Source: Basidiobolus ranarum (lineage: Eukaryota; Basidiobolomycota; Basidiobolomycetes; Basidiobolales). Taken from it: 31,871 nt of DNA. Shown here in pieces: positions 21,540-31,871 of this stretch; within the stretch, counting starts at the first letter, position 1; every line of letters starts with the position of its first letter. The stretch covers positions 1 through 31,871 of the forward strand of contig JASJQH010000086.1 in the NCBI GenBank assembly GCA_040143965.1. The letters run 5' to 3'. The position numbers and the translations under genes are program-made. The notes beneath the pieces were generated by a model that made no database searches, was not told the origin of the DNA, and saw nothing but the letters and a program-made list of their open reading frames with translations.

Positions 21540-24317
21540 CTAAGCATACTCTAAACCGACCAAATACTCAGCGCCCCACGGCATCCTCCAACCACGTACC
21601 CCAACCTTTTTGTAGAGAATACGAGGGATACCAATGTCTGCTAAGAAAATCTCCCCAGTCATGTTACGGTTCTTCAAACCAAAACGAGGAGCACCTAAGC
21701 AGAGTGTCCACTTGGGGTGAATGACGTTGTCATTATTAGGTTGGCCTAAAAAGCGTTACACTTCAATTCAATATTTCTTCAATGGTATATAATAAATATA
21801 TATTCGAGGCTACCTTTAAACCCACTTGGCATATCAAGAGAAAGGACTGGTGCTTTGTTATCGTTAGCCCAGTCAATCAGATCACCGATGAAAGCTAGGT
21901 CATAATCAAGATCGGAATCCCTGGCAGAGGGTTGGTATCCGAGCAGAGCGTCCATAATCAAGTCCACAGGTGTGGTGTAAGGTTCGGGAAGCTCTAGAGA
22001 TGTAAAGTAAGATGTTAGCTTGAAATGGCTCACTAACACTATGCAAAACTAACAACCTACCTGCAGCACTTCTAACAATCTTGCCACCAGTAGCCCGGAG
22101 ATACTTGGACTGAGTAGTTATACCTTTGAGAACTTCTCTTTCTTTACCAGTCACACAAACGATGACTTCACACCCATGGTTGGCCAAATGTCTAGCGGCA
22201 CTAAGACCAAAAATCCCAGTTTTAGTATTGCCAGCCAATACAACAACCAATGGAGCATCGTTGTGATTGTTGGGTTGAATACGACGAGATCCACCTAAAT
22301 CCCAAAACGAAATTAAACACAGAGTCGCCTTGAATCAGCAAAAGCTCACCAACCTAATGCTTTCAGACACATAATGGCAGCGCTTCGACCGGAATTTTCG
22401 ATAATTTGCTCCTCAGATGGCCCGGTTTCTGTTACTACAATGAGTGGTATAAGTATCTTTTACTCCAAATGAATGAACTACTCCAGAATACGTACTAGCG
22501 ATTTTCTCTATTTCGCCCATTTGCGCCCTCGTAACAAAAGGGCAAGTAATTCCGGTAAGTGTGCGAATGATAACCTCCGGCTCTTGCTTTTTTTTCCAAT
22601 TTTCTAAGTCCGACTCCTCGTTTGCCGTGTCATTATCTTCTTCGTCCAACTCATCCTCCTCTTCGTAATATCTCTGTTTTCTGGAGTCTTCCAAGACATT
22701 TTCCAACGGTCCATAATTCTTGAGTGAGGAACGAGTAGGCTTGTACCCAGTATTCCGGTTGATGTTGACAAGCAGACCATCTGGATCTGTTGAATCCAAC
22801 TCCTATTCAGAAACTTGATGAGTTTTTAACAAGCAGCAGTAATTAAATGATCCACATACTTTAATTTCAGCAAACACCTTCTTCTTGTCAAATAATCCCA
22901 GATTATGTTCAAAGTCGAATTCCTCTCTCCTGTAATCATTCACGTTACCAGCTGCCCATGTGTTGGTACTTCTACCAGGAGAGTGGGGATATCTATGAAT
23001 TTGGGATCCTCAATATGAGAGTTAATGACAGGGAACAGATGTGATGTAAGATGGCAAGATTGATATTTACCTGGACTCGGTGATGGTCTCAACTTATTTC
23101 CTTTAGGTCTGGATCTTCTATTTGTATTCACAGATTGAACTATGTGAGGTTGATCGGAGTCTAAACCATCCAAGTCATTAATCGTTCGGTCTTCAGTATC
23201 TGAACACAGGTTTTTATAATCCAAACAAATGTCCACAACATCATGGACTGAAAGCTCAATCGATGGTGGTGGAATAAAAGCGGATGTCGTAGATCCCTGT
23301 AAGAAGCTTTATGGATGAGAAATCACTCTGAAATTTGAAAATACAAAAAACTCCTGTACCGAGTAACCAGTCGTATTTGGGCTTGGGCTAAACAATAGTC
23401 TAAAGGATTAGCTACCACCACACAATACAAAAAAGTCCAGAGAATCTCACCCGTGGGATGCTTTGTAGGTTCCTTGGCGGTAGGATGCGGTTATGTGAGT
23501 CTTGGTGGGTTGAGAATACTTCAAATAGACATCAGCTCAATTTCGAGGCAAATAGGAAAATCAAGACTAGACACTCACTGATACAATGGCTGGATCTACA
23601 TGAGGCGCTTTTCGTTGAGTTGGTAAATTAGAAATATACTCCCTCGATACACTAGGATATGGAGGCGAACTAGGAGCTGGTTTTGGATATTTAACTGGTT
23701 GTGCAACCTCTTGTTTGTAACTTGTAAAACCATGGGATATTCGTTGTTGTTGATGCTCCTGAGACCTATGGAGCGGCTCTTGAGAGAGTGAATCGTGAGG
23801 TAGAATGGGCTGTGGTGAAATTCGGTTTGTGAAATTCATGGGAAGAGGAAAGATTGTCGGAGAAGCTGCGTTAGGTATTTGGGGCGGGTATTGCAATCCG
23901 CTTGATGGAGGAAAATCAGGGATACGTGTGGGCTGCACTTTTTGGGTTATATTGGCTAGATTTTTGTTTGGTATTTTCTTTTGAGGAAGGAATGTTTGCA
24001 TTGAAGGTTGCGGTTGAAATTGAAGCCGAGGTGGAGGAGATTGAACCTCAGAAGGGATGATTTGTAGATCTTGAATGGCTGATCCAGTAACTCCCATTGT
24101 TGGTAAATGTTGCTGAATTCCATTAGACGAAGATAGAACTTTGAATATTAAAGCATTAATAAAGCTAGTTTTTACATAGGGCACAAAGTCATTAATTAAT
24201 ACCATTTGTTAAAACTAGATGTTGAGTTTGTTGATCAATGCTGGAAACTAGGCCTTCCAAGTTTAGACCATTGGTCAAATTAATCCGTACTCTTAAACCT
24301 ATGAAAGCTTCAGTCAT
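21540..24317 (-). CDS. EDC3: Enhancer of mRNA decapping 3
   Basis: Cytoplasmic P-body scaffold that activates the Dcp1-Dcp2 decapping enzyme and binds the helicase Dhh1/DDX6. 717 residues, eleven exons: 24317-24203, 24138-23579, 23518-23451, 23387-23360, 23296-23071, 23008-22860, 22802-22496, 22434-22354, 22294-22061, 21993-21814 and 21745-21540. Total 2154 bases, all phases closing. Order: Lsm domain (1 to about 60, start MTEAFIGLRVRINLTNGLNL), a long Pro/Gln/Ser-rich linker, FDF box (Phe363-Asp364-Phe365 then EHNLGLFDKKKVF), an acidic stretch near 420-445 and a C-terminal YjeF-N Rossmann-like domain (about 475-717) with LVVVLAGNTKTGIFGLSAAR. Exon 4 is only 28 bases, and the donor after exon 8 is the weak GTTGGT. 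Exon 8 has two possible acceptors six bases apart. I prefer the upstream one because it yields the conserved T-E-T-G-P-S-E-E-Q. Confidence 0.95.
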
Positions 24318-27146
24318 TTTTAGTTTGAGTGTTTAAACTACAGAGGAGTCAAGACGTAAACAGCCTCTACAAAGTGATAGTATGGCTATTTACGACGTCC
24401 TCAAGCCTCGTAATTCCCGAGCGGCTATTGGTCACCTACTACCATCAATGTAAAGATTGAATCTATTTCTGAATAACTAGCATTATTACTTTAGCCTAAT
24501 GAAAGTCCAATCAGACTGCTCTAAAGCGGCGTTCACATGATAGATATTATTGTTAACATTATTTATAAGTTGCGGCATTGTAAGTATAACTGGAATAGGT
24601 TTGACTGAGCCATATGCGAGATCAGTATTAATAAGTGATATTAGACGTAGTCCATTTGGGCAGGAGACATCTTGATTCCAGTATATTTATTTATGCCACT
24701 GTGATTCTTGGCCCTTCAAGAGTTTGCATGGCGACTATTTCTTATGATCCTGCGTGGACTTACCAAGCCTCATTGACGAGTTTACATGGTCGGTTGCCAC
24801 TTGGAGTTTACTCAGTATTTCCAATAATTATAAATGATTGAATTCCAAAATAGAATACTCAAGTTAGCTATTGAGAGAAGCCAGTCCTATGTATCTCCAA
24901 CAACAGATCTATTGGTTACTAATTACGGTAGTATCTAATTTGTTGATGCATCAGATATGTATTAATTAGAAATGCAATTAGGCCTAGAATTACCAACATC
25001 TTTACTCCACTTCAATGCCTGCTTACTGGAAGATGGGTTGGTTGGCATTCACGAAGTTACTGAAATCGACAGGTCTGGCTTCAAAGTTTTTTAGTAGATC
25101 GCCTCGGAACAACAGTAAATAGCCTCCACTGCCAATTGGCCCTTACTGACTCACCAACAACAAATTACTTGGCTAAAACAAAGACTGGGGCCATTGAGAA
25201 GACCATAGGTGAATACGCTATACTCGGAGTGAACTGTTATAAAGTTTTTATTACAAATTCTTAGGTGGATCCTATCTTTGATGAGCAAGAGTCCAAACTT
25301 AAAAATCAAACATCGTGGATTAAGTTAATCTCAACTTCGATTCATAATTAGAGTTTAAAGCTCAAGACATCCACAACTGAACCAAGACTATATTGATTCC
25401 ACAAGAAGGGCAATGCAGGGTGTTCACATTGATTACGGCAGGGTGCAATAATTCTTGATATTATTGAACCTACCTAGATTTGGTTGTAGGTCAGGTAAAA
25501 GTTATACGCCCCTATAATCCATTCTATGGTGAAGGTGGAGAGTTCAATGTGACTGTCAGTATATGTGAGTGATTTTTCATTTGGAAGAGAGCTGTAAAGC
25601 TGGACTGGTGGGCTAAATCTATATCTTCTGCACTAGATTGTCCTACCAAAAATCGGCAATGCTCAGGGTTGTGAGTATTGCTGGACCCTGTGGATCGTTA
25701 TCAAGAATATTTTCTTAGAATCGACAAAACAATACATAAACGTGACTGTAAACTATCGGATCATGATGGCCCCCGGGCTCAAGTGCGGGAAACGCTAGAG
25801 GGAGGTGATTCGGAAAAGTGATATTTTTACACTAAAGTTTGAAGATTCCTATCACTCAATCGACAGCCTTTACATTTAGATAGAAGTCTCAGCAAAAAAG
25901 CATAAGAAATTTATAAAGCCATAACTGGTAGTAATATTCAAATTAGCGGATTTATGTATAGCTGCATTGAACTCGCTGTTTAACGCGCTTGTACAGTTGT
26001 AGTTGAAATATGCTGGTGTTTCTCCGAAAAAGCCTAGGGCTAGATTTCAAGTCCGACGCGATACTAGTTCAAGTAGAAGCCAAAATTGAGGATATCTTGA
26101 CTCGATAGCTAGGTGGATTGTTCAACTTTGGGCTTTGTTTCTAGTAAGTCAAACAACATTTGTCTTGCCTTAAGTTATAAGAAAATTAAAACGCATCCAG
26201 CTATATCGGAATATTAACTTGATCAACGTTTCACCAAGTCAACATGTAGACAATATTACTGTTGCTTATTATGAATTGCCGACCATCGAAGAATAACATG
26301 CTTCTTGAGTGCAGTTATTCCACTGATTAGGAAAAAGACACCAGCAAATAAGGCGATTCAATATATGATTTTCAGGAATTAAACGATTAAGATTGGCAAA
26401 CCCAAACTTGATGAAACAATAAATTTAATACGATGCAGCTTCGTCTAGCAAGTTTCTACGATCAGTCAGAGATGTATTTGCAAAAAGCTGCCATACGCTA
26501 TTCTCTATTTTTTCATGTATGCGTTTTGCTTGGTAGCCAAGAGTAATATCTTTAGAGTATACGAAGCCTAGTCGAGCCTGCTCTCATTCGAGATATATAA
26601 GGAACCAATGAAGTAGTGACTCCTTGGATTAAAATTAGACAATCATAGAAAAGTATTCGCCAATTTAAACGAGATAGATTAGTTAAAAAAGTTGGTTCTG
26701 TTTAATTCGCTTTATGATAATGTAACGCATATTTCTACCAAACGTAAATTCCTCAATATATACGTCTAGTTTTACTGTTGACTTTCGTCTGAATGCTTTT
26801 CCATGATTGTCTAATTATTTTTTTGCAATCGTCTAATTTTAGGTTAAAGCCCTGTAAATAGAAGCCAGCAGTTAGGTTAGATTACCATGGTCAAAAAGTT
26901 TATTTCAGATCAGATTTGATTAAATTCTGGTAGCTCTAATCGCCAGACATCTCAATAATAATACATCGTGCTCGCTCCCCCAAGGATATTTTCACCCCAT
27001 AATGATTAGTCAATCTCATCATCTGGGGCCCCTCAAAATTTAAAATTCCCTCGTTCATAATGTTAGATGATATTCGAGTAAAAGTCATCTTTCTCCTGAG
27101 AAACGAAGCCTTTACTTAGAATCTTCTCTAACTAATAAGTACTAAA
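24318..27146. other. Gene-poor interval
   Basis: About 2.8 kb with no intact gene. It contains the upstream region of EDC3, a 68-codon frame (24635-24841) without motif, a coding-like decayed stretch listed separately, and the upstream region of the complex I gene. Confidence 0.4.
25090..25560 (+). pseudogene. Possible decayed coding region, family unknown
   Basis: Plus-strand segments here read like protein: TKTGAIEKTIGEYAILGVNC near 25,180-25,240 and RPYNPFYGEGGEFNVTVSI near 25,510-25,560. They are separated by sequence that is no longer open, and weaker coding-like text continues toward 25,900. The whole looks broken with several breaks. I do not recognise the family, and I cannot say whether it was a host gene or part of a mobile element. 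Confidence 0.3.
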
Positions 27147-27424
27147 ATGTCAGGTGCTAATACTTCTGGTAACTGGGGCGCTTTTAAAGCCCCTCAAGCA
27201 GGACGTTTCCATAGATATACTGCTAAACTTCTCGGCGCAACTATGTGGTTCTTTATGATGTATCGTGCTAAACAAGACGGTCTCGTTACTTTGGTAGGCT
27301 CCATTCAAGTATATAATCAACGCTTATTATTACTAACCCATTGCCCATTTATTCTTCATAGCGCTTACAACATCCTTGGGATGCTCATGGCCATGGTCAT
27401 GCCGACCATAAGGAGCACCATTAA
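27147..27424 (+). CDS. NDUFB2: Complex I subunit NDUFB2 (AGGG family)
   Basis: Small accessory subunit of mitochondrial NADH:ubiquinone oxidoreductase, inner membrane, 69 residues. Exons 27147-27293 and 27362-27424 join in phase 0. The N-terminal part has NWGAFKAPQAGRFHRYTAKL, then a single membrane segment (about residues 28-40, LGATMWFFMMY) ending in YRAKQDG. Exon 2 gives RLQHPWDAHGHGHADHKEHH, the H-P-W-D motif and His-rich tail that mark the fungal and animal family. Without splicing the frame runs on into unrelated sequence, so the 68-base intron (GTAGGC to CATAG) is well supported. Its presence implies a functional respiratory complex I, unlike in Saccharomyces or Schizosaccharomyces. 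Confidence 0.9.
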
Positions 27425-28183
27425 AAGGTTGATGGTAGCCTTTCACCTATGCATCACCAATAAACGATCCCATTTATTTTATCGTCTCACCTTCTAAGCC
27501 CTTTCACTCAGATCACATGTTCCTCTAACAAAACTTGAAAATTTCGTCGATACTGTTATTCACATAACTAGATTTTCTGATATTTTGAGTAGGACCAAGT
27601 TGCGAATGTTTTATGTTGATTGGAAGTTTTCCACCGTTACTAAAATACGATCATATATGACGAATTCTCTTGAGCTTTCCTATTGATTCTATCCGAGGTT
27701 TTCATCTATAGTAAGTGCCATAGACTTGGTCATGGCGTGTGGTTAAGTGGTGAACAGTAGTGTTTCGATGCTGTCACACTTTGAGTTAAAGGGAATAGAA
27801 GCAAATTCGACCTATGCTGCTTGTGATTTTCTTTCTAGTCAATTTGGCATTCTATACGTTTCGAATCAATTTGCCACTAATGGAATTGCGTGTCAATTTT
27901 TTTCAGTGCTGATAAAGTGCTTTGTTCTGCCGATATTCAGAGCTTTATATATTACATAAATCTAGTGTGGTGCTAATAATATGACCAACCACTTATATTG
28001 AGCTAATGTGGTTTATATCATCCATGATTTAGCATACTTTTTTCGATGCAAAATTTGATTCCATTTTTATCGTTTGTGCTTATTATGGGCTCATATTTAC
28101 CTTTTGTATAGGAATGTCAAATTGTGATACACTCATATCTGCAAGACAACTAGAAAGAATTGATGGTTTTCACTTATTGAGTG
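27425..28183. other. Intergenic, nothing recognised
   Basis: AT-rich DNA downstream of NDUFB2. A 70-codon frame (27747-27959) starts with a non-ATG codon and has no motif. Confidence 0.4.
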
Positions 28184-28706
28184 GAAAGTTGACGTTTATA
28201 GTTTTGTCAAGAGGTAAACAAACAAACGTGTAGAATATATTAAGGAAGGTCCCAGGAGCATGGGTGTAAATTTGGGGCCTCTAGGACAAGTTTGAAAAAT
28301 CTCTATATCTGAGAACTTCCGAGTCGGTAAACATATTTAAAGTAAATTCCTCTTGAGAATAGTCAGTGATATCTTGGTTCAATATGGAATAACTAAATAC
28401 TAAGCTATATATGACGATATAGATGTTTAGCCTATGTTAATTTCAGCAGTATATACAGTAGAAAGTTGACATTTATACTTTTGTCAAGATGTAAGCAAAG
28501 TAACATGAAGAGTGTGTTAAGGAAAGTCCCAGGAACATGTGTCCAAAGTTTGGGGCTTCTAGCACAAGTTTGAAAAATCTCTATATCTGAGAACCTATAA
28601 GTAATTCCTCTGGAGAATAATGGGTGATATCTTAGTTCAATATAGGATAACTAAATACTAAGCTATAGGTGACTATATAGGTGCTTAGGCTACGTGAATT
28701 TCAACA
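28184..28706. repeat. Tandem duplication, two diverged ~250-base copies
   Basis: Copy A (28184 to about 28448) and copy B (28461 to about 28706) match along their whole length, roughly four bases in five by eye. Shared landmarks are GAAAGTTGAC at the start, AAGTTTGAAAAATCTCTATA in the middle and ATAACTAAATACTAAGCTAT near the end. A much weaker third match begins near 28,877 and covers only the first 50 bases or so. The unit has no coding frame I recognise. Both copies carry independent changes, so the duplication is old. Confidence 0.8.
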
Positions 28707-31130
28707 AATTATATTCAATTATTTTGAGCCGTGGTCTGTTAATCCCTAACTTAATGTATTGTGTCTATTGTAGGAACTAAGGGTTGCTAGAGCTAATTGC
28801 TCTATATTCTCTCTACCGTCAATGTGATGTTCATTGACCTAAGTCATGCAGTCAAACCTAGATTGTATATTGCATTGAAAATCGATATTCATACTTATGT
28901 TGAAAATAAAAGAAAATGCCAGAGTTGAATTGTAAGGGAGCTAAGGAGGTTGGGGGAATGGCTATTCTGTGAATATTTTGACTTTTGAAATATTAGATAA
29001 ATTAAATATGAAATTCAAATATTTTGATAAATTTACTCATATTTTCCTGATATTAGAAAAAATACTTTGCTTAGGAAATATTGGATACTTTCATCATTTC
29101 TCGATTGTTGAATCTTTGCTCCAAGCTAATGGTCCTGAGAGAAAAGAGATTCCCAAAATGAAATAAATATTCGAGATAAATCGAGAGTGTTTAAGAAGAG
29201 CACAAGCCATATCCAATTTGCACTTAATCTTTTATTAGATTCAAAATAAGTGTTTACCTATATGCTTGAAACATAGACAAATCACAATTATGTGTGTTGC
29301 CACGGGTGGTGGGAAAAAATGTGGGTTTTGGACTAGTGTGAAGTTTTATAATAGACGATACAACGTGAACTTCAATATTCAGTGTTCAATCAATAAGCAT
29401 AAATATGCTATATGATTATCAGAGATAACTTGCATCTAGGACATTAAAAGAGGTCTTACAATTGATGCCTTTTTTCTTGAGTAATTTTTATACGCATACA
29501 CTGCTATATATGGTGGAGAGTTAGTCCGCCTTGTCTATGCCATATTGCTTTAATAATAAGCTGGTTGTATGAGCTAAGCTAACCCTAGGAAAATTCCCCA
29601 ACGTGACGAAACGTGCCAATATCATCAAAATTACATTGTTTTATTATTATATTGATAGGTGCATAATATGTCGACTTGATAGTTATGAGTAGAGTGTTTC
29701 ATGTATGGCTTATCCTAGAGCACTGAGTACAACTTTACGGGTCATTTGATATGTTCCATTAACCTTACACATTGTAGATATCTCTTCTAATTATCTCAGA
29801 AAGGTACAAACATAGTACCATATAAATAATGGTATTTCCAAATTAATTTTAATCTGCTTCTTGCTTTTATTGCGCTTCAAATCCCTGTATTGCACATATA
29901 TATATGGCTGTCCACAGGGATATTAACATGCAGTCATAGTATACTTATTATTCGCTCTGTTCCTCCTAGTATTCATGTACACTTCATATATATTCTGGCA
30001 AACTCATCACACCGCTAATAATCAATATCTTCCACAGATTGAAGCCTTACAGTCCAGTATCTAGGTATTTTACTATTATGCATACCCTATGCATTGTTTA
30101 TATCTGGATGATTGTACTAATTGGAATGATAACACGAATTCATTAGATGCACTGACCACATTACAGAGAGCAGAATTTCTAGACTTGTACAAAACCCTTC
30201 AAATAGTATTATCCGCTCTGTCAAGCATCCTAGAGATCAATCCCTAAGGAGACGCTTGCTCTCATGATATTGGGAACTATATTTCAACCGATTGAGGACC
30301 AATTAAAAGTCCAAGCATCTAGTACACGACTTTTGGAGAGAAGCAGAGTAGCAAAGCCAACTACTCACTTTCAAATTTACAGAATGACTTGAAGGTGAGT
30401 TTTCCATTGAGCTATTTACCACCAAAGAATTATCCATCAAGCTTGGGTAACTCACTTTGAGATATATAAAGAATACAAAAGTTTAGAGAACTCCATTTTT
30501 CTCAGGTATTCGGTCATATAGCTTGGTTTAATGCAATAGAGGTGGCATGTTCTACGCACATTCAATAAATATGGAAAGTACCTCGCTCTTCCTGACTTGT
30601 CCAAGGATACAAAATTCTCGCGAGATATAGCCAACTAATAACCTAATACTACGCTAAGATGATGAGGTGAGATTTTTATGATTCTAACATTTTGCTTGTT
30701 GGTAAATAAAACGTAAAGATAGTGAGAATCAAATACTGCGAGCGATAAAAATGGATGTGATACAGATTGGAACATTGTCCTGGGAAGATTCGGTAGTTGA
30801 CTATTTTGGTGGAACAAGTTGGAGTTAGGTCTAGGATTAGGATACTGATAATCTAACTTGGTGAGATAAGGGTTGGATCATTCATGGTGTGTTAATATTA
30901 TTCTCACGTGCAATGCCTATCCATCTACACTGGATCCAAAATGGATGAGGTATCCTTTTCGTTTCGGGATTTCCCTATACCTAACAGGCTCCAATGGGTT
31001 TTATGACAAACCGCATTCTGGTCGAGGCGCATCTAATATCGTAAAAGAATAGTATTCGAGGATATTTGGACAAGCAAAATATATAATGCTACTTCGTATT
31101 TTCTGATCATCGTCAGCTGAATTATGACCC
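28707..31130. other. Gene-poor AT-rich interval
   Basis: No supported gene in 2.4 kb. Frames of about 60 codons occur on both strands (for example 28969-29166 plus and 30452-30817 minus) without motifs or splice logic. A CACGTG hexamer lies near 30,905. The interval is probably old transposon-derived or neutral DNA beside the Copia fragment. Confidence 0.4.
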
Positions 31131-31239
31131 GTTTCAAGTATCCGGATGACCGGAACGAGATACCACTTCATTGCTTATAATATTGACAGAATCATCTATT
31201 CATGGAACAGGCATGCACCTTCTCTCAACCCGAGGAAGT

Positions 31240-31600
31240 CTAGTTTAGCCTGAAATCATCAACAGGCAATTTTTTGGTAGTAGGGGCTCAGTAGATTCGC
31301 AACTTCAAGCGAGGGGTGTGTAGACTTCGGCTCAAGAACCCGTAGCAGGAATGGGTTACTCGATGTAATGGCAATTACTTCGCTCACTCGTCGGCAATAG
31401 AAAATGGGTGCCAACTATGGAAGGTTACCTAAATTACCAGTATGCTGATTCCACAACCTTAGCTTAGTTGGGTATCTGTGAGTTTGGGCAAATCATTCAT
31501 ATATGGTGTGAACAATAATTATCATGCAGTGCCAGTATCAGGCACATTGATATATGGTGAACGAAGTTATTGGTATACGTAACACTTCAAATCACACCAG
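31240..31600 (+). mobile_element. Fossil Ty1/Copia retrotransposon, RNase H region
   Basis: Conserved landmarks of the Ty1/Copia RNase H domain follow one another on the plus strand in the right order and rough spacing: a K-S-x-T-G block near 31,253, a Y-A-D-S segment near 31,441 and an R-H-I-D-I segment near 31,538. The fragment is broken, with several breaks in about 350 bases, and looks old. Upstream reverse transcriptase, integrase and gag parts are not recognisable in the window. A 3' LTR, if any remains, would lie toward or beyond the right edge; I see none. Confidence 0.6.
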
Positions 31601-31871
31601 ATATCCATCTTTGTGTTAATTTGGCTCTTTTAAACCAAAGTACATGAGGTATAGGCGTATACTCGATATTTAGGCAAGAGGCGGAAAACCCCTACGAGGC
31701 AGAGCGCAACTTCTACAAACATACCTAACTGTAGATACACAGCGAAAGTAGGTTGCTTGAAAATATTGTTCCGGGTGGTAAAGGCCAGGTGGGCCGATTC
31801 GCTGATGAATGAATATGGTTGGAGTAAAAGCTGATCTGGCTCATATAGGACATTGGAAGGATGCCGCCTCT

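Noticed and set aside
18165-24317. Tyrosinase, ERI1 and EDC3 as a biosynthetic or defence cluster
   Set aside because: The genes have unrelated roles and separate promoters; no accompanying pathway enzymes.
26040-26065. ATTTCAAGTCCGAC, vaguely like a tRNA T-arm
   Set aside because: Stem pairing fails and no D-arm or anticodon arm is found on either strand.
28969-29166. 65-codon plus-strand frame rich in Phe, Ile and Lys
   Set aside because: Starts with a non-ATG codon and looks like chance in AT-rich DNA.

Overview
The window is nuclear DNA from a fungus. It is AT-rich, with genes separated by 0.3-3 kb or more of non-coding sequence and cut by many short GT-AG introns (about 50-90 bases) with TAAC/CTAAC-like branch sites. 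The gene set fits a filamentous or early-diverging fungus: a YAT-type amino-acid permease, a secreted fungal tyrosinase, an INO4-like bHLH factor, a CREB-like bZIP, a DUF4436 membrane protein, a complex I subunit and an ERI1 nuclease. Complex I, the ERI1 nuclease and intron density argue against Saccharomyces-type yeasts. I cannot name the species; a Mucoromycota-like or basidiomycete source is only a guess.

Layout: (1) 1,486-2,736 (+) a seven-exon bHLH transcription factor; 4,442-3,492 (-) a DUF4436 membrane protein; an unidentified 90-codon frame at 4,952-4,680 (-). (2) 5,986-5,159 (-) a single-exon CREB/ATF-like bZIP gene with a full CRE, an AP-1/Gcn4-type site, a CCAAT box and CRE half-sites in its upstream DNA. 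(3) 10,328-8,656 (-) a two-exon amino-acid permease with a TATA box and GATA-factor sites upstream. (4) 12,774-13,954 (+) a five-exon PQ-loop transporter. (5) 16,232-15,039 (-) eIF3f in six exons. (6) 18,165-19,466 (+) a secreted tyrosinase in three exons. (7) 19,827-20,862 (+) an ERI1-type 3'-5' exoribonuclease in four exons, convergent with (8) 24,317-21,540 (-) EDC3, the mRNA decapping enhancer, in eleven exons. (9) 27,147-27,424 (+) NDUFB2, a small complex I subunit. (10) 27.4-31.9 kb is gene-poor, with a tandem duplication near 28.2-28.7 kb and a decayed Ty1/Copia fragment at the right edge.

For every multi-exon gene I joined exons by hand. Splice phases close and total lengths are multiples of three, which is strong internal support. 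The genes are mostly housekeeping and regulatory and do not form an obvious cluster. The one functional neighbourhood is the tail-to-tail pair ERI1/EDC3, both acting in RNA decay. I found no tRNA, rRNA, CRISPR array or clearly new multi-gene system. The least explained parts are two coding-like decayed stretches (about 14.26-14.63 and 25.09-25.56 kb), the 90-codon frame at 4.7-4.95 kb and the minus-strand coding fragments at 16.4-16.9 kb.
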